Source of the DNA: CAVRTJ01 sp964507185
Lineage (GTDB): Bacteria > Acidobacteriota > UBA4820 > DSQY01
DNA: 64,000 nt
Direction of reading: 5' to 3'
Assembly (NCBI GenBank): GCA_964507185.1
Contig: CAZDOY010000011.1
Location: 1-64,000, forward strand
A program made the position numbers and the translations under genes. Under the pieces are notes generated by a model, which was given only the letters and a program-made list of their open reading frames with translations, did no database searches and was not told the origin of the DNA. Below, one piece after another: positions 17,920-28,193 of this stretch; position 1 is the first letter of the stretch; the number at the start of each line of letters is the position of its first letter.

Positions 17920-17927
17920 TCGAGTAT

Positions 17928-18572
17928 CTACCCGCGGCGGCCCCTTTTCGTGTTCCCGGCTGTCGGCTGACGTTTCGCGGCGGCCTTGCCCTTCATGTAC
18001 ACGTAGAGCGCGAGGGAGAACAGCAGAACGACCACGAATCCGCCCAGCCAGAGCTGGTAAACGTGGTAGAGGGAATTCATCCGGGCGTACCGCTGTCCCG
18101 CGCTGTATCCGAGCGCCGCCAGAAAGAGGCCGAAGAACAGGTTCCCGAAGAGAGCCGAGAGGACGACGGGCGCCGGGCGCATCTCCATCAGGCCTGCCGT
18201 CGGGTACAGAAACGGCCGGATGAAGGGGATGAACCTGTTAAACAGGAGCGGCCAGAAGCCCCACCGCTTCAATATGGCCCGGACCGAAGCGGTCATCTTT
18301 TCGGCCTTTCGGCTTCTCAGGAGCAGCCTCTGCACCGAACTCCCCCAGTAGAACGCGACGAGCGCGCCCAGTGTGCCGCCGATGGTCACGGCCCCCACGA
18401 CCGTGAGCCATGAACCGTCCTTCACGCCGATCCAGAAGACGGACATGATGAGGATCATGTCACCGGGAATGAAGGGGAGTGCGTACTTGAGGCAGGCCAC
18501 AACGGCGAGGATCGCGTAGATGGGCCATAAGGGCTGGCGTCCGAGGAAAGCAAAGGCGTCCGCCGGCATCAT
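17928..18572 (-). CDS. DedA-family (VTT domain) membrane protein
   Basis: DedA/VTT proteins act in lipid carrier or phospholipid scrambling and membrane homeostasis. The 214-residue protein has FIPGDMILIMSVF near residue 34 and the conserved FNRFIPFIRPFLYPTAGLMEM near 111, with four to five membrane helices and a basic C-terminal tail. The start overlaps the stop of the upstream metallo-hydrolase by four bases (ATGA), so the two are co-translated. It is convergent with rng with only 8 bases between. Confidence 0.88.
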   Translation of the reverse strand: MMPADAFAFLGRQPLWPIYAILAVVACLKYALPFIPGDMILIMSVFWIGVKDGSWLTVVGAVTIGGTLGALVAFYWGSSVQRLLLRSRKAEKMTASVRAILKRWGFWPLLFNRFIPFIRPFLYPTAGLMEMRPAPVVLSALFGNLFFGLFLAALGYSAGQRYARMNSLYHVYQLWLGGFVVVLLFSLALYVYMKGKAAAKRQPTAGNTKRGRRG

Positions 18573-19198
18573 GCGGTAAGTTCCGGAAGCAACGACAGAA
18601 AGACATCGAAGTCCGTGCAGGCGAGAAACTTGTTATTTTGAATCTCATCCCCCAGAGACCTCGATTCCCGACAGCCGTAGTGGTGTCCCGGGTGAATCAC
18701 GAGACTCTGCGGAAGTCCCCGCAGCTTGGCCAGACTTGAGAACATAGCCCTGGCATCGCCGCCGCGCAGGTCGGTGCGGCCGATCCAGTCCACGAAAAGG
18801 ACGTCTCCCGTAAAGAGGGCATTGTGGATCCTGTAGCAAATGCCACCAGGCGTGTGGCCCGGCGTGAAAAAGGCCGTGACGTCCGGCAGACCAGGCAACG
18901 CGCCCTCCGAGGCGATGGGGGTCGCGCCGGGAACGCCGGCCGCTTCCGCCCCGTGGACCCAGACCCGCGGTCCTGTCGATCCTTTGCCAAGCAATTCGGG
19001 AAGCGAAGCGATGTGGTCTCCATGGGTGTGCGTCAGAAAGATCTCCGTGAGTTCGCAGCCAGCCTCGTGGCTCACACCCAGAATGCGACGAGCCGCGTAG
19101 GAGGGATCCACACACCATGCGGTATTGTCATCGGGATGCAACACAAGATAGGACCTGTTGGCGTCGCCGCCCGCATCTATTGAGACGATTTCGTGCAT
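18569..19198 (-). CDS. Metallo-beta-lactamase-fold hydrolase (glyoxalase II-like)
   Basis: The 209-residue cytoplasmic protein has the metal-binding THTHGDH near residue 58, GHTPGG near 113, TGDVLFVDWIGRTD near 130 and HPGHHYG near 168. This is the pattern of small glyoxalase II-like or persulfide dioxygenase-like enzymes. GRTDLRGGDA is typical of the group. It lacks the C-terminal substrate-binding helices of true GloB, so the substrate is unknown. It is coupled to the DedA gene by a 4-base overlap and lies about 100 bases downstream of ssb. Confidence 0.88.
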   Translation of the reverse strand: MHEIVSIDAGGDANRSYLVLHPDDNTAWCVDPSYAARRILGVSHEAGCELTEIFLTHTHGDHIASLPELLGKGSTGPRVWVHGAEAAGVPGATPIASEGALPGLPDVTAFFTPGHTPGGICYRIHNALFTGDVLFVDWIGRTDLRGGDARAMFSSLAKLRGLPQSLVIHPGHHYGCRESRSLGDEIQNNKFLACTDFDVFLSLLPELTA

Positions 19199-19304
19199 GT
19201 CGCTTTTTTGTTCCCCCGGCCCGAAGCGCTACCTCGCCCGGTGGAAAGGAGTACACGCCGGTGCCGTCCGCTCTCGCCGCCTCTCGGGAGGACCCTTTGC
19301 GCGC

Positions 19305-19718
19305 TCAGAAAGGAATATCGTCGTCGCTGTATTCGGGGGCTTTTTCGGAGGTGCTGTTCCCCCGCCCGCTGTCCGAACCTGAGCCGTCACCCCTGCCGAT
19401 CATGACCATGTTGTCGGCCCTGATTTCGGTCACGTTCTTTTCCACGCCTTCCTTGTCCTTGTAGGAGCGAGATCTCAAGGTACCTTCGATGTAGACCTGT
19501 CGGCCTTTCCGGAGGTACTCTCCGCAGATTTCAGCCAGTTTGCCCCACACCACGATGCGGTGCCACTCCGTGTGCTCCTGTTTCTGGCCGTCCCGGTCTT
19601 TCCAGGTCTCGTTGGTCGCTATGGTGAAATTCGCGACCGCGGTCCCGTTGGGCGTATAACGCAGTTCGGGATCACGGCCCAGGTTGCCCAGCACAATAAC
19701 TTTGTTCACGCTACCCAT
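19305..19718 (-). CDS. ssb: Single-stranded DNA-binding protein
   Basis: SSB coats single-stranded DNA during replication, repair and recombination. The 137-residue protein has the OB-fold N-terminus (VNKVIVLGNLGRDPELRYT, then GTAVANFTIATNETW), a short flexible linker (SGSDSGRGNSTSEK) and the acidic protein-docking tail DDDIPF. The ATG at 19718 is the natural start. It is divergent from rsmD, with an 82-base region between them. Confidence 0.97.
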   Translation of the reverse strand: MGSVNKVIVLGNLGRDPELRYTPNGTAVANFTIATNETWKDRDGQKQEHTEWHRIVVWGKLAEICGEYLRKGRQVYIEGTLRSRSYKDKEGVEKNVTEIRADNMVMIGRGDGSGSDSGRGNSTSEKAPEYSDDDIPF

Positions 19719-19768
19719 GGCCCGACTCCTTTCGCCGTTAGTCCTATCCTCGTGGGACCGGATTCCCC

Positions 19769-19774
19769 TATAAT
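19769..19774 (+). promoter_or_regulatory. Candidate -10 element upstream of rsmD
   Basis: A consensus TATAAT lies 27 bases before the rsmD start in the ssb-rsmD divergent region. No convincing -35 is seen at the right spacing, so this is a suggestion only. Confidence 0.35.
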
Positions 19775-19800
19775 ACGAATCTTACGTAAGGAGTGTCAAC

Positions 19801-20421
19801 GTGAGAATAGTCGGCGGGGCCTACAGGGGCCGCAGACTCAAGGCGCCGACGGGACTCAAGACGAGGCCCACGTCGGAGAAAGTGCGGGAGGCGCTTTTCG
19901 ACATCCTGGGACCGCAGGTGGACCGGGGAACCTTCATGGACGTATATGCGGGGACCGGCGCGGTGGGGATCGAAGCCTTGAGTCGTGGCGCCTTGGAGGT
20001 GGTTTTTGTCGAGAGCGGCCCCAGGGTGCTGTGCGTTCTTCGTTCCAACATCGAAGGTCTCGGCCGTGAAGCGGGGGACAGGTGCAGAGTCCTCCCCTCA
20101 TCCGTGGACCGTGCGTTCAAAGTTCTCGCGAGGAGCGGTTTCCGGCCTGGGATCGTATTCTGCGATCCGCCTTATGCCGACGAATCATGGCCCGCAGTAC
20201 TCGGCACCATGCGGAATTCTCTTGCGTGGCGGCCCGGTGGACTACTGGTCGTCGAGCACGCAGCCAAGAGCCCACCGAAATGCCCGGATGGATTCGAGCC
20301 CGGAAAAGCATACCGATACGGAGATTCGGCCCTGTCATTCTTCAGGGTTGGGGGCGACGCGTGCCCCGGAACGCGGGAAGATTCTGCGGTCGGGGAGGCC
20401 GGGGCGAATGGTGCGTTTTAA
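19801..20421 (+). CDS. rsmD: 16S rRNA (guanine(966)-N2)-methyltransferase
   Basis: RsmD methylates G966 of 16S rRNA in the assembling 30S subunit using SAM. The 206-residue protein opens MRIVGGAYRGRRLKAP, then has RPTSEKVREALFDIL, the SAM-binding DVYAGTGAVGIEALSRGA near residue 48, and the catalytic DPPY near 123. The start is a GTG with a GGAG ribosome site nearby. The C-terminal 25 residues are extra and low-complexity. It is followed 20 bases later by selB. Confidence 0.94.
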   Translation: MRIVGGAYRGRRLKAPTGLKTRPTSEKVREALFDILGPQVDRGTFMDVYAGTGAVGIEALSRGALEVVFVESGPRVLCVLRSNIEGLGREAGDRCRVLPSSVDRAFKVLARSGFRPGIVFCDPPYADESWPAVLGTMRNSLAWRPGGLLVVEHAAKSPPKCPDGFEPGKAYRYGDSALSFFRVGGDACPGTREDSAVGEAGANGAF

Positions 20422-20441
20422 CAATCATCCGGGGAGTGGTG

Positions 20442-22331
20442 ATGCGTGATGTGGTGGTGGGTACTGCGGGACATATCGACCACGGTAAGACGCTCCTCGT
20501 CAAAGCCATGACGGGGATGGATGCAGATCGGTGGGACGAGGAAAAGAGGCGGGGGATAACGCTCGACATCGGTTTCGCGACCCTCGACTCGGAGCGTGGC
20601 AGACTTCATTTCGTGGATCTGCCGGGGCACGAACGTTTCGTGAAGAACATGCTGGCCGGTGCCACCGGAATCGACCTCTGCCTGCTGGTCGTCGCGGCCG
20701 ACGAGTCCGTTATGCCGCAGACCGTCGAACATGCCGACATCCTTTCGCTCCTCGGCGTGAAAAGGGGCGTGGTGGCGCTGAACAAGGTCGATCTTGTGGA
20801 TCGGGAGACGCGCGAACTGGCCCTCATGGAGCTATCCGAATTTCTGGAATCGTGCGGACTCTCCGGTATGCCGATCGTGGAAGTGAGCGCCGTGACGGGC
20901 GAAGGCCTTCCGGACCTTCTGGCGGCCATTTACGGGGAGGCGGAATCGTGTCCGGCGCCCCCAAGGAACCGCCCTTTCAGATTGCCGATCGACCGGGTCT
21001 TTCCCATCAAGGGCTTCGGAACGGTCGTGACGGGAACCTGCATCGACGGGTCCCTCGCAGTCGGCGACAGGGTCCTTGTGTACCCGGACGGTGGTGAGAG
21101 CAGGGTCAGGGGATTGCAGATATTCGGCCGCTCGGTCGAGGAGGCCGTGGCTGGTCAGCGCGTCGCTGTAAACCTGCCGGACATAAGGCATGCGGATCTT
21201 GCGCGCGGTCACATGGCGGCCATGCTTGGCTCGTGCCGCCCGACGCACCTGCTGGACGTCCGGCTCGGTGTACTGGCTTCCGCTAAAAGGAGCCTGAAGA
21301 CTGGCGCTGTCTGCACCCTCCACATTCACACGCAGGAGGTTGAGGCGCATGTTCACCTCAGCGATTCCGCGGCGCTCGCCCCCGGCGATGAGGGACTAGC
21401 GCAGATCAGGACCACCGTTCCTGTGGTGGCGTGGCCGGACGATCGTTTTATCCTGCGGTTGCCTTCGCCCGCCCGTACCATAGGGGGGGGGACCGTGTTG
21501 CTCCCCGCACGCAGGAAGGCTCGGTGGAGAAGGCGGCGAGACAGGACCATCGCCGATCTGCTTCGGGGAAACCTTGCCCTGAGGGCTCTGCTGGTGGAGG
21601 CCGGGCCGGCGGGGCTGACGCCGGATGACGTCATGGGTGTGATGGGCGTGAAGGCGGAACGGTTGAACGAGCTGGCGGAGTCGGCGGAGAGCGCGGAGGC
21701 CCTCGTCAGGTGGGGCAACGGCGGATGGTGGCTGGAGGCCGCTGAGGCGGAGGCATGGCTCGATAGAGCCGGAGCATGGCTTTCCGGGCGCTACGACGGA
21801 AAAGCGCCGGTGTCCTGGGTTCCGAGGCAGGAACTCCTCGGAAGGTGGCTGCGGGTCCTCGGGCAGGCGAGGGGGGAGGCCCTGGTCGAGGCCCTGGAGA
21901 GGGCCGGGCGCATAGAGGTCGAAGGCGACCGGATTCGCCCTGCAGGGCACCGAGTAAGATTATCAGACGCCCAGAAGGCTGCCTGGCAGGCCGTGCAGGC
22001 GATCTTGTGCGATCCGGAGACGTTCATTCGAACGGGGAAGGAACTGGAGTCCGCCATCGGGAGTGAGGCCAGGCAGGTTCTCCCCCTGATGGTCGAAGAC
22101 GGCGAGCTCGTCCGGTATGGCGGAGACTTTTTCGTGGCGAGGACGACCATGGAGAGTCTGCGCGAAAAACTGGCCGCACACGCGATCTCTCGGTCGACGA
22201 AGATAAGCGTTCCCGAGTTCAAGTCCATGCTGGGGCTGAGCAGGAAATACGTCATGCCCCTGCTGGAGCACCTGGACGACCTGAAATGGACGCGGCGCTC
22301 CGGCGACGGGCGGGACATTCTCGTCCGGTGA
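20442..22331 (+). CDS. selB: Selenocysteine-specific elongation factor SelB
   Basis: SelB brings Sec-tRNA to the ribosome at UGA codons that carry a SECIS hairpin. The 629-residue protein starts MRDVVVGTAGHIDHGKT and has the GTPase motifs DRWDEEKRRGITLDIGFA, DLPGHERFVKNMLAG and NKVDL. Beta-barrel domains follow, then C-terminal winged-helix repeats (from about 370) that bind the SECIS RNA, ending SRKYVMPLLEHLD near the stop. I chose ATG 20442 behind GGGGAG; longer frames run back through rsmD. No selA, selD or tRNA-Sec is seen in the window. Its presence implies that the organism makes selenoproteins. Confidence 0.96.
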   Translation: MRDVVVGTAGHIDHGKTLLVKAMTGMDADRWDEEKRRGITLDIGFATLDSERGRLHFVDLPGHERFVKNMLAGATGIDLCLLVVAADESVMPQTVEHADILSLLGVKRGVVALNKVDLVDRETRELALMELSEFLESCGLSGMPIVEVSAVTGEGLPDLLAAIYGEAESCPAPPRNRPFRLPIDRVFPIKGFGTVVTGTCIDGSLAVGDRVLVYPDGGESRVRGLQIFGRSVEEAVAGQRVAVNLPDIRHADLARGHMAAMLGSCRPTHLLDVRLGVLASAKRSLKTGAVCTLHIHTQEVEAHVHLSDSAALAPGDEGLAQIRTTVPVVAWPDDRFILRLPSPARTIGGGTVLLPARRKARWRRRRDRTIADLLRGNLALRALLVEAGPAGLTPDDVMGVMGVKAERLNELAESAESAEALVRWGNGGWWLEAAEAEAWLDRAGAWLSGRYDGKAPVSWVPRQELLGRWLRVLGQARGEALVEALERAGRIEVEGDRIRPAGHRVRLSDAQKAAWQAVQAILCDPETFIRTGKELESAIGSEARQVLPLMVEDGELVRYGGDFFVARTTMESLREKLAAHAISRSTKISVPEFKSMLGLSRKYVMPLLEHLDDLKWTRRSGDGRDILVR

Positions 22332-22341
22332 CGATACCGGG

Positions 22342-22902
22342 TCAGTCCACGGCCCCGCCGGCTCTTTCGACGATCCTGGCGAGGTGAAGGGCCATGGATG
22401 AAGCGTAGTCCCCGGCTAGGAGGCTCTGCCTGTCGGACCAGATGACCCTCTCCCCGAGATCGGGCGGGCAGGGCGTGCCGAGCGCGCCGCACCGGTCCCT
22501 GACATATTCTTCGAAATCCTCCATTTCACGGCGCCAGGTCGCGAGCGGCGCCTCCAACCTGTCGGCGCGGCGCGTGAGTACCGATTGAACCGCATGGAGA
22601 GCCTTGTCCTGTTCTATCTTGAATAAGTGCTTGGGCCATGGGCGGGTTGCGATCGGGGGCGGCGTACGTTTCGGCAGGGCCTCATCGATGGTGCACTGCG
22701 TGCCCGGGTCGCCCCTGAAGGTCCAGGCAAGGAGCAGAAAGCAAGAAAGCATGACAATGAGAGCAATGGCGGACTGGTACCTGTAGCCCCTGGCGAAGTC
22801 GTACCCGACGGCCCACGCGGAAGAGACAAAAAGCAGGAATACGGCGCCGCGGATCACGGGAAGACGGAGAATGGTCCGATCCATCCGTCCAGGTTCAGGC
22901 AT
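22342..22902 (-). CDS. Uncharacterised protein with two N-terminal membrane helices
   Basis: I do not recognise this 186-residue protein. Two hydrophobic segments near residues 15-32 and 42-62 are followed by a soluble, charged C-terminal domain of about 115 residues (WPKHLFKIEQDKALHAVQS, then EEYVRDRCGALGTPC with two Cys). It is convergent with selB, with 10 bases between stops. A -10-like TATAAT lies about 30 bases upstream. The start could be ATG 22902 or the next Met at 22884. It is probably a real gene because the frame fills the space, but its function is unknown. Confidence 0.65.
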   Translation of the reverse strand: MPEPGRMDRTILRLPVIRGAVFLLFVSSAWAVGYDFARGYRYQSAIALIVMLSCFLLLAWTFRGDPGTQCTIDEALPKRTPPPIATRPWPKHLFKIEQDKALHAVQSVLTRRADRLEAPLATWRREMEDFEEYVRDRCGALGTPCPPDLGERVIWSDRQSLLAGDYASSMALHLARIVERAGGAVD

Positions 22903-22928
22903 TGACCAATCCCTTCGCTGAGGTAGAC

Positions 22929-22934
22929 ATTATA
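22929..22934 (-). promoter_or_regulatory. Candidate -10 element for the 22342-22902 gene
   Basis: A perfect TATAAT on the minus strand, 27 bases upstream of the ATG at 22902. A weak TTGCAG lies 18 bases further upstream. Confidence 0.4.
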
Positions 22935-23242
22935 AGTCATGCGGAAACGCAACTGCAAGACGGGCCCCGACGTAGCTGCGTCACAGCATGGACCGCCGGA
23001 ATCCGCCTCGAGGGATACACGCCCCTCGCACATCGGGTGGCTTCTTCGCGGTGGGTAGCAGTCGTCAAGCGTGCGGTTCGGCCGGTTTAAGCGGTGGCGC
23101 ACGCGTGGGGCGCCTCCGTCCAAACGCCGAGGCCTGAGCCCGGTCTTTCCTGCCGGGCGGAAAGCGTCGAAGCTCAAGGCTCAGGCGATGAGATGGCAGC
23201 GGTCGCGTGTTGCCCTACGGGTGGAGGTTTCAACACAGGATT
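22935..23242. other. Gene-free stretch with three successive hairpins
   Basis: No gene is recognised. Three inverted repeats follow one another: 6-bp arms at 23009-23014/23023-23028, 7-bp arms at 23069-23075/23098-23104, and 9-bp arms at 23132-23140/23178-23186. The last encloses a second 6-bp stem (23145-23150/23159-23164). It does not match tRNA-Sec, tmRNA, SRP RNA or RNase P RNA as far as I can judge. It could be an unrecognised structured RNA or chance in GC-rich DNA. Confidence 0.4.
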
Positions 23243-23282
23243 GGAAAAGAAGAAGGGCGCCGGCAAGAAGCGCCGGCGCCCT
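23243..23282 (-). terminator. Rho-independent terminator of hppA
   Basis: An 11-bp perfect GC-rich stem (23272-23282 with 23254-23264, 7-nt loop) is followed on the minus strand by CTTCTTTTCC. It lies about 20 bases after the hppA stop and is a convincing intrinsic terminator. Confidence 0.88.
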
Positions 23283-23303
23283 GGAGAATCGAGGCGGTAT
23301 GGA

Positions 23304-25511
<2,208 letters not shown>

Positions 25512-25745
25512 CGACCCCTCCTCCTTAATGGGTTATTTCAGATGCACCAGGTGATGGCAGCCTCGAAAGGTACGAGGCCGAAAAGGTTACAAGTCTGGAA
25601 GCCGGAAAGGAGACGCGCATTCCCACAAGGAAAAGCGCGGGGCATGAGATGTGTGGCGAGACAGCGGTAGAATGCATCACCGATGGGTTTTCCCTGGTAT
25701 GCTCTTGTGCCGTTGTCTGCAGCCGCATCGCGCCCCCCCTGCGCG
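25512..25745. other. Gene-free region between the exbD terminator and hppA
   Basis: No supported gene; open frames here overlap exbD or have no family features. It should hold the hppA promoter (minus strand) and the end of the exbD transcript. Confidence 0.5.
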
Positions 25746-25781
25746 AAAAAACCTCGGAGGGACTTGAGAAAGTCCCCCCGG
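25746..25781 (-). terminator. Rho-independent terminator of the tonB-exb operon
   Basis: The hairpin has a 7-bp core (25759-25765 with 25770-25776, loop GAGA), one mismatch, and four more pairs outside. On the minus strand it is followed directly by GG and six Ts (25751-25746). It lies about 65 bases after the last exbD gene. Confidence 0.75.
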
Positions 25782-25844
25782 AAAAAACCAGAAATTCGGC
25801 CTGACAGGCCGGTATCAATACACCGGAAGCACTGCGGCCGCCGG

Positions 25845-26246
25845 TCAGTTCACGACGAAGCCGATCGTCTCTACTTTTCCAGGACCGCGGCATATGTCCA
25901 GAGCGCGGACAACGGTCTCGTAAGGCACCTTGTCCTCGGCATCCACAAAAAGAACCTTGTCGGCCCGCGTCGCGTATATTGCGCCGAGTTTCTCACCGAG
26001 ATCCTGAAAAGTGACCGGCTGTTTGTTAATGGCCATGGCGCCGTTGGCACTGATCTGGAGCACGATGGCCTGGGACGGTCCCTGGTTCGGGTTCGGCGGC
26101 GCCTTGGGTGGAACCTGGGTGTAAAAACCCTTTTGAAGAATCGGCGTAATGACCATGAAAATGATCAATAGCACCAGCAGCACGTCGACAAGAGGCGTGA
26201 TGTTGATGTCGGCCATTGCGCCGCGGCCGCCAACGTTCATAGCCAT
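25845..26246 (-). CDS. exbD: ExbD/TolR family protein, second copy
   Basis: ExbD forms the proton channel with ExbB and passes energy to TonB. The 133-residue protein has a short cytoplasmic N-terminus, one membrane helix with the key Asp (INITPLVDVLLVLLIIFMVI, Asp near residue 21), and a periplasmic domain. It is the last gene of the operon and 12 bases after the first exbD. The two copies share the helix but differ in the periplasmic domain. Confidence 0.93.
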   Translation of the reverse strand: MAMNVGGRGAMADINITPLVDVLLVLLIIFMVITPILQKGFYTQVPPKAPPNPNQGPSQAIVLQISANGAMAINKQPVTFQDLGEKLGAIYATRADKVLFVDAEDKVPYETVVRALDICRGPGKVETIGFVVN

Positions 26247-26258
26247 AATACGCCTCCC

Positions 26259-26726
26259 TTAGTCGCCGCCGGCAACGGCCGCAGCGGCGTTGCCGGTGAC
26301 GGGGTTACCTTGTGCGTCTACGTGTTGTGCCACCAGACCGACGCTCTTGAATCCCGTAGCCTGTACCACGCGCAGGACGTCCTTCACCTGGCCGAAATCG
26401 AGGTTCTTGTCGCCCTTGACGTAGACCTTTCGGCTCGGATTGCGCGCGTAGTCTTCCTGCAGGTTGTCCCGCAGGACGTCCGTGGGAATCCACTTCTGGC
26501 CGTACCAGATCTTTCCATCCTGCTGGATGGTGATGTTCACGTTGGATTCCTTTTCGGGCTGCGACTCGGGGTTGCGGGCGGTTGGCAGTCTAACCGGAAC
26601 ACCCTTTTGCAGAAGGGGGGTGACCACCATGAAGATGATCAACAGCACCAGGCACACGTCGCAGAACGGCGTGACGTTGATGTCGTTTTTCAACCCTCCG
26701 TGGCCATTGCCTATATCCATACCCAT
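26259..26726 (-). CDS. exbD: ExbD/TolR family protein, first copy
   Basis: A 155-residue ExbD paralogue with membrane helix INVTPFCDVCLVLLIIFMVV (essential Asp near residue 23) and a periplasmic domain that starts LLQKGVPVRLPTARNPES. The C-terminal tail ends in an Ala/Gly-rich stretch. It follows exbB by 16 bases. Pairs of ExbD genes beside one ExbB are known from TonB systems of Acidobacteriota, Myxococcota and relatives. Confidence 0.93.
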   Translation of the reverse strand: MGMDIGNGHGGLKNDINVTPFCDVCLVLLIIFMVVTPLLQKGVPVRLPTARNPESQPEKESNVNITIQQDGKIWYGQKWIPTDVLRDNLQEDYARNPSRKVYVKGDKNLDFGQVKDVLRVVQATGFKSVGLVAQHVDAQGNPVTGNAAAAVAGGD

Positions 26727-26742
26727 TGCGAACTCCTGAGCG

Positions 26743-27417
26743 TTACTTCTCTTCGATACCGGTGACCTTCACGAAGTGATCCACCAGCTCGGAGGAGGCG
26801 TTGCCCATTTCGATGGAGATCATGTCGGATTTGTTGACGAGGTAGTTGTAGAACCAGACCGCAGGGATTGCGACGAACAGGCCGGCCGCCGTCGTAATCA
26901 GGGCCTCGGCGATACCGCCGGCAACGGCGCCGATTCCGCCCGAGCCGGTAAGAGCCATGCCGCGGAAGGCGTTGATGATTCCGGCGACGGTGCCGAACAG
27001 GCCCACGAAGGGAGCCGTTGCACCGATGGTGGCCAGGCTGCTCATTCCGCGCTTCATGTCGGCGGAAGTCTTGGCGGTGACGCGCTCGATGGCGCGCTTG
27101 GCGGCCTCGATCACGTTGTAGTCGACCCCGGAAGAGGTCTCGCTCTTGAACTCGAGGAGGGCTGCGGAGAAGACTTTGGCCAGGTGGCTGTTCTTGTACT
27201 TTTTGGCCAATTGGATGCACTCGTCAAGCTTGTTCTGCTTGAGGAGGTTGCCCACCTTGGAGACAAACAGCAATGACTGCTTCTTGGCGGAGCGGAACAG
27301 GATGAAACGGTCGATGAACACCCAGATAGAGACGAGGTTCATGCCAAGCAGAATAATGGCCACGCTCTTTGCGAGCCATCCCATCTCTCCCCAAAGGTCA
27401 ATGATACTGAAACTCAT
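26743..27417 (-). CDS. exbB: ExbB/TolQ/MotA-family proton channel protein
   Basis: The pentameric partner of ExbD in the inner membrane. The 224-residue protein has three membrane helices (about 15-35, 120-145, 165-190) and the family signature segments LATIGATAPFVGLFGTVAGI and GIAEALITTAAGLFVAIPAV. It lies between tonB and the two exbD genes. Whether the complex energises TonB-dependent transport or a Tol-like process is best read from the adjacent tonB gene, which favours transport. Confidence 0.94.
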   Translation of the reverse strand: MSFSIIDLWGEMGWLAKSVAIILLGMNLVSIWVFIDRFILFRSAKKQSLLFVSKVGNLLKQNKLDECIQLAKKYKNSHLAKVFSAALLEFKSETSSGVDYNVIEAAKRAIERVTAKTSADMKRGMSSLATIGATAPFVGLFGTVAGIINAFRGMALTGSGGIGAVAGGIAEALITTAAGLFVAIPAVWFYNYLVNKSDMISIEMGNASSELVDHFVKVTGIEEK

Positions 27418-27458
27418 CGCATGGACTCCTTTCTGACTAAGGCCTATAGCAATCCTAC

Positions 27459-28181
27459 CTAATTACCTGCCTTGAAGGTGATGGTCACGATCTGGTAAAC
27501 GGAAACCCTTTGTCCAGCCTCGGTGGTCGGCGCAGAGTAACGCCATTTCTTTACGGCCGTGAGCGCAGACTGATTGAAGATGGGGTTGTTGGACTGAAGG
27601 ATGCGGGCATTCTCTACCTGGCCGCGCTCATTGATGATGAGCTCAAGTACAACGCGTCCCGAGAGCCCCATGGCCTGAGCCGCCGGAGGATAAATGGGGT
27701 TCACCTTGTGGGTGACCTTGGGTTGCCTTATGGAGCCCATGGGAAGGACCTTCCGCTCTTGCTTTGAAGTGTCGCCTCCGAGGACGCCGCCCAGGACCCC
27801 GCCGGCAACGCCGCCTTCGACACCCCCGACGACTCCGCCTCCGCCGGCCCCTGCGGAAGAAGGCTGTGGCGGTGGGATCTTATCGGGGGTCACGTCCGGC
27901 GCGACCATATTGTCCGGGGTAACGGGCACAGGAACCGACACTGCCTTCGGGGCCGCTACCTTTGGTGGTGGCGGTGGCGGCGGGGGCGGCGGTGGCGGCG
28001 GTGCAGCCGTAAAGAACGATACGGTAATCGGGGGCGGCGTCAGGGTATCCACGGCATAAATCGAATAAAGAATGAGTCCCGAGATCAGGACAACGTGGAA
28101 GAGGACGGCCACCGGGAAACTGTACACCTTGATCTTTGATGGTTTCTGTCGCCTGCTGTCTACTAGCGATTCCTCAAACAT
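27459..28181 (-). CDS. tonB: TonB-type energy transducer with Pro run and GGV repeats
   Basis: TonB spans the periplasm and opens outer-membrane receptors. The 240-residue protein has one N-terminal membrane helix (about 22-43), a run of 13 Pro, a Pro/Val/Lys-rich stretch and a Gly/Val repeat (GGVEGGVAGGVLGGVLGG). The C-terminal TonB domain has VNPIYPPAAQAMGLSGRVVLEL and ends ALTAVKKWRYSAPTTEAGQ. The GGV block is unusual outside Acidobacteriota-like TonB proteins. It follows the TPR lipoprotein gene by 12 bases. Confidence 0.93.
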   Translation of the reverse strand: MFEESLVDSRRQKPSKIKVYSFPVAVLFHVVLISGLILYSIYAVDTLTPPPITVSFFTAAPPPPPPPPPPPPPKVAAPKAVSVPVPVTPDNMVAPDVTPDKIPPPQPSSAGAGGGGVVGGVEGGVAGGVLGGVLGGDTSKQERKVLPMGSIRQPKVTHKVNPIYPPAAQAMGLSGRVVLELIINERGQVENARILQSNNPIFNQSALTAVKKWRYSAPTTEAGQRVSVYQIVTITFKAGN

Positions 28182-28193
28182 GGGACCACCTCG

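Noticed and set aside
22935..23242. tRNA-Sec (selC) near selB
   Set aside because: No TTCAAA-type anticodon loop or 8-bp acceptor stem with CCA was found on either strand.
25525..25893. 122-residue minus-strand frame between exbD and hppA
   Set aside because: It overlaps the end of exbD and covers the terminator; no domain, signal or ribosome site is seen.
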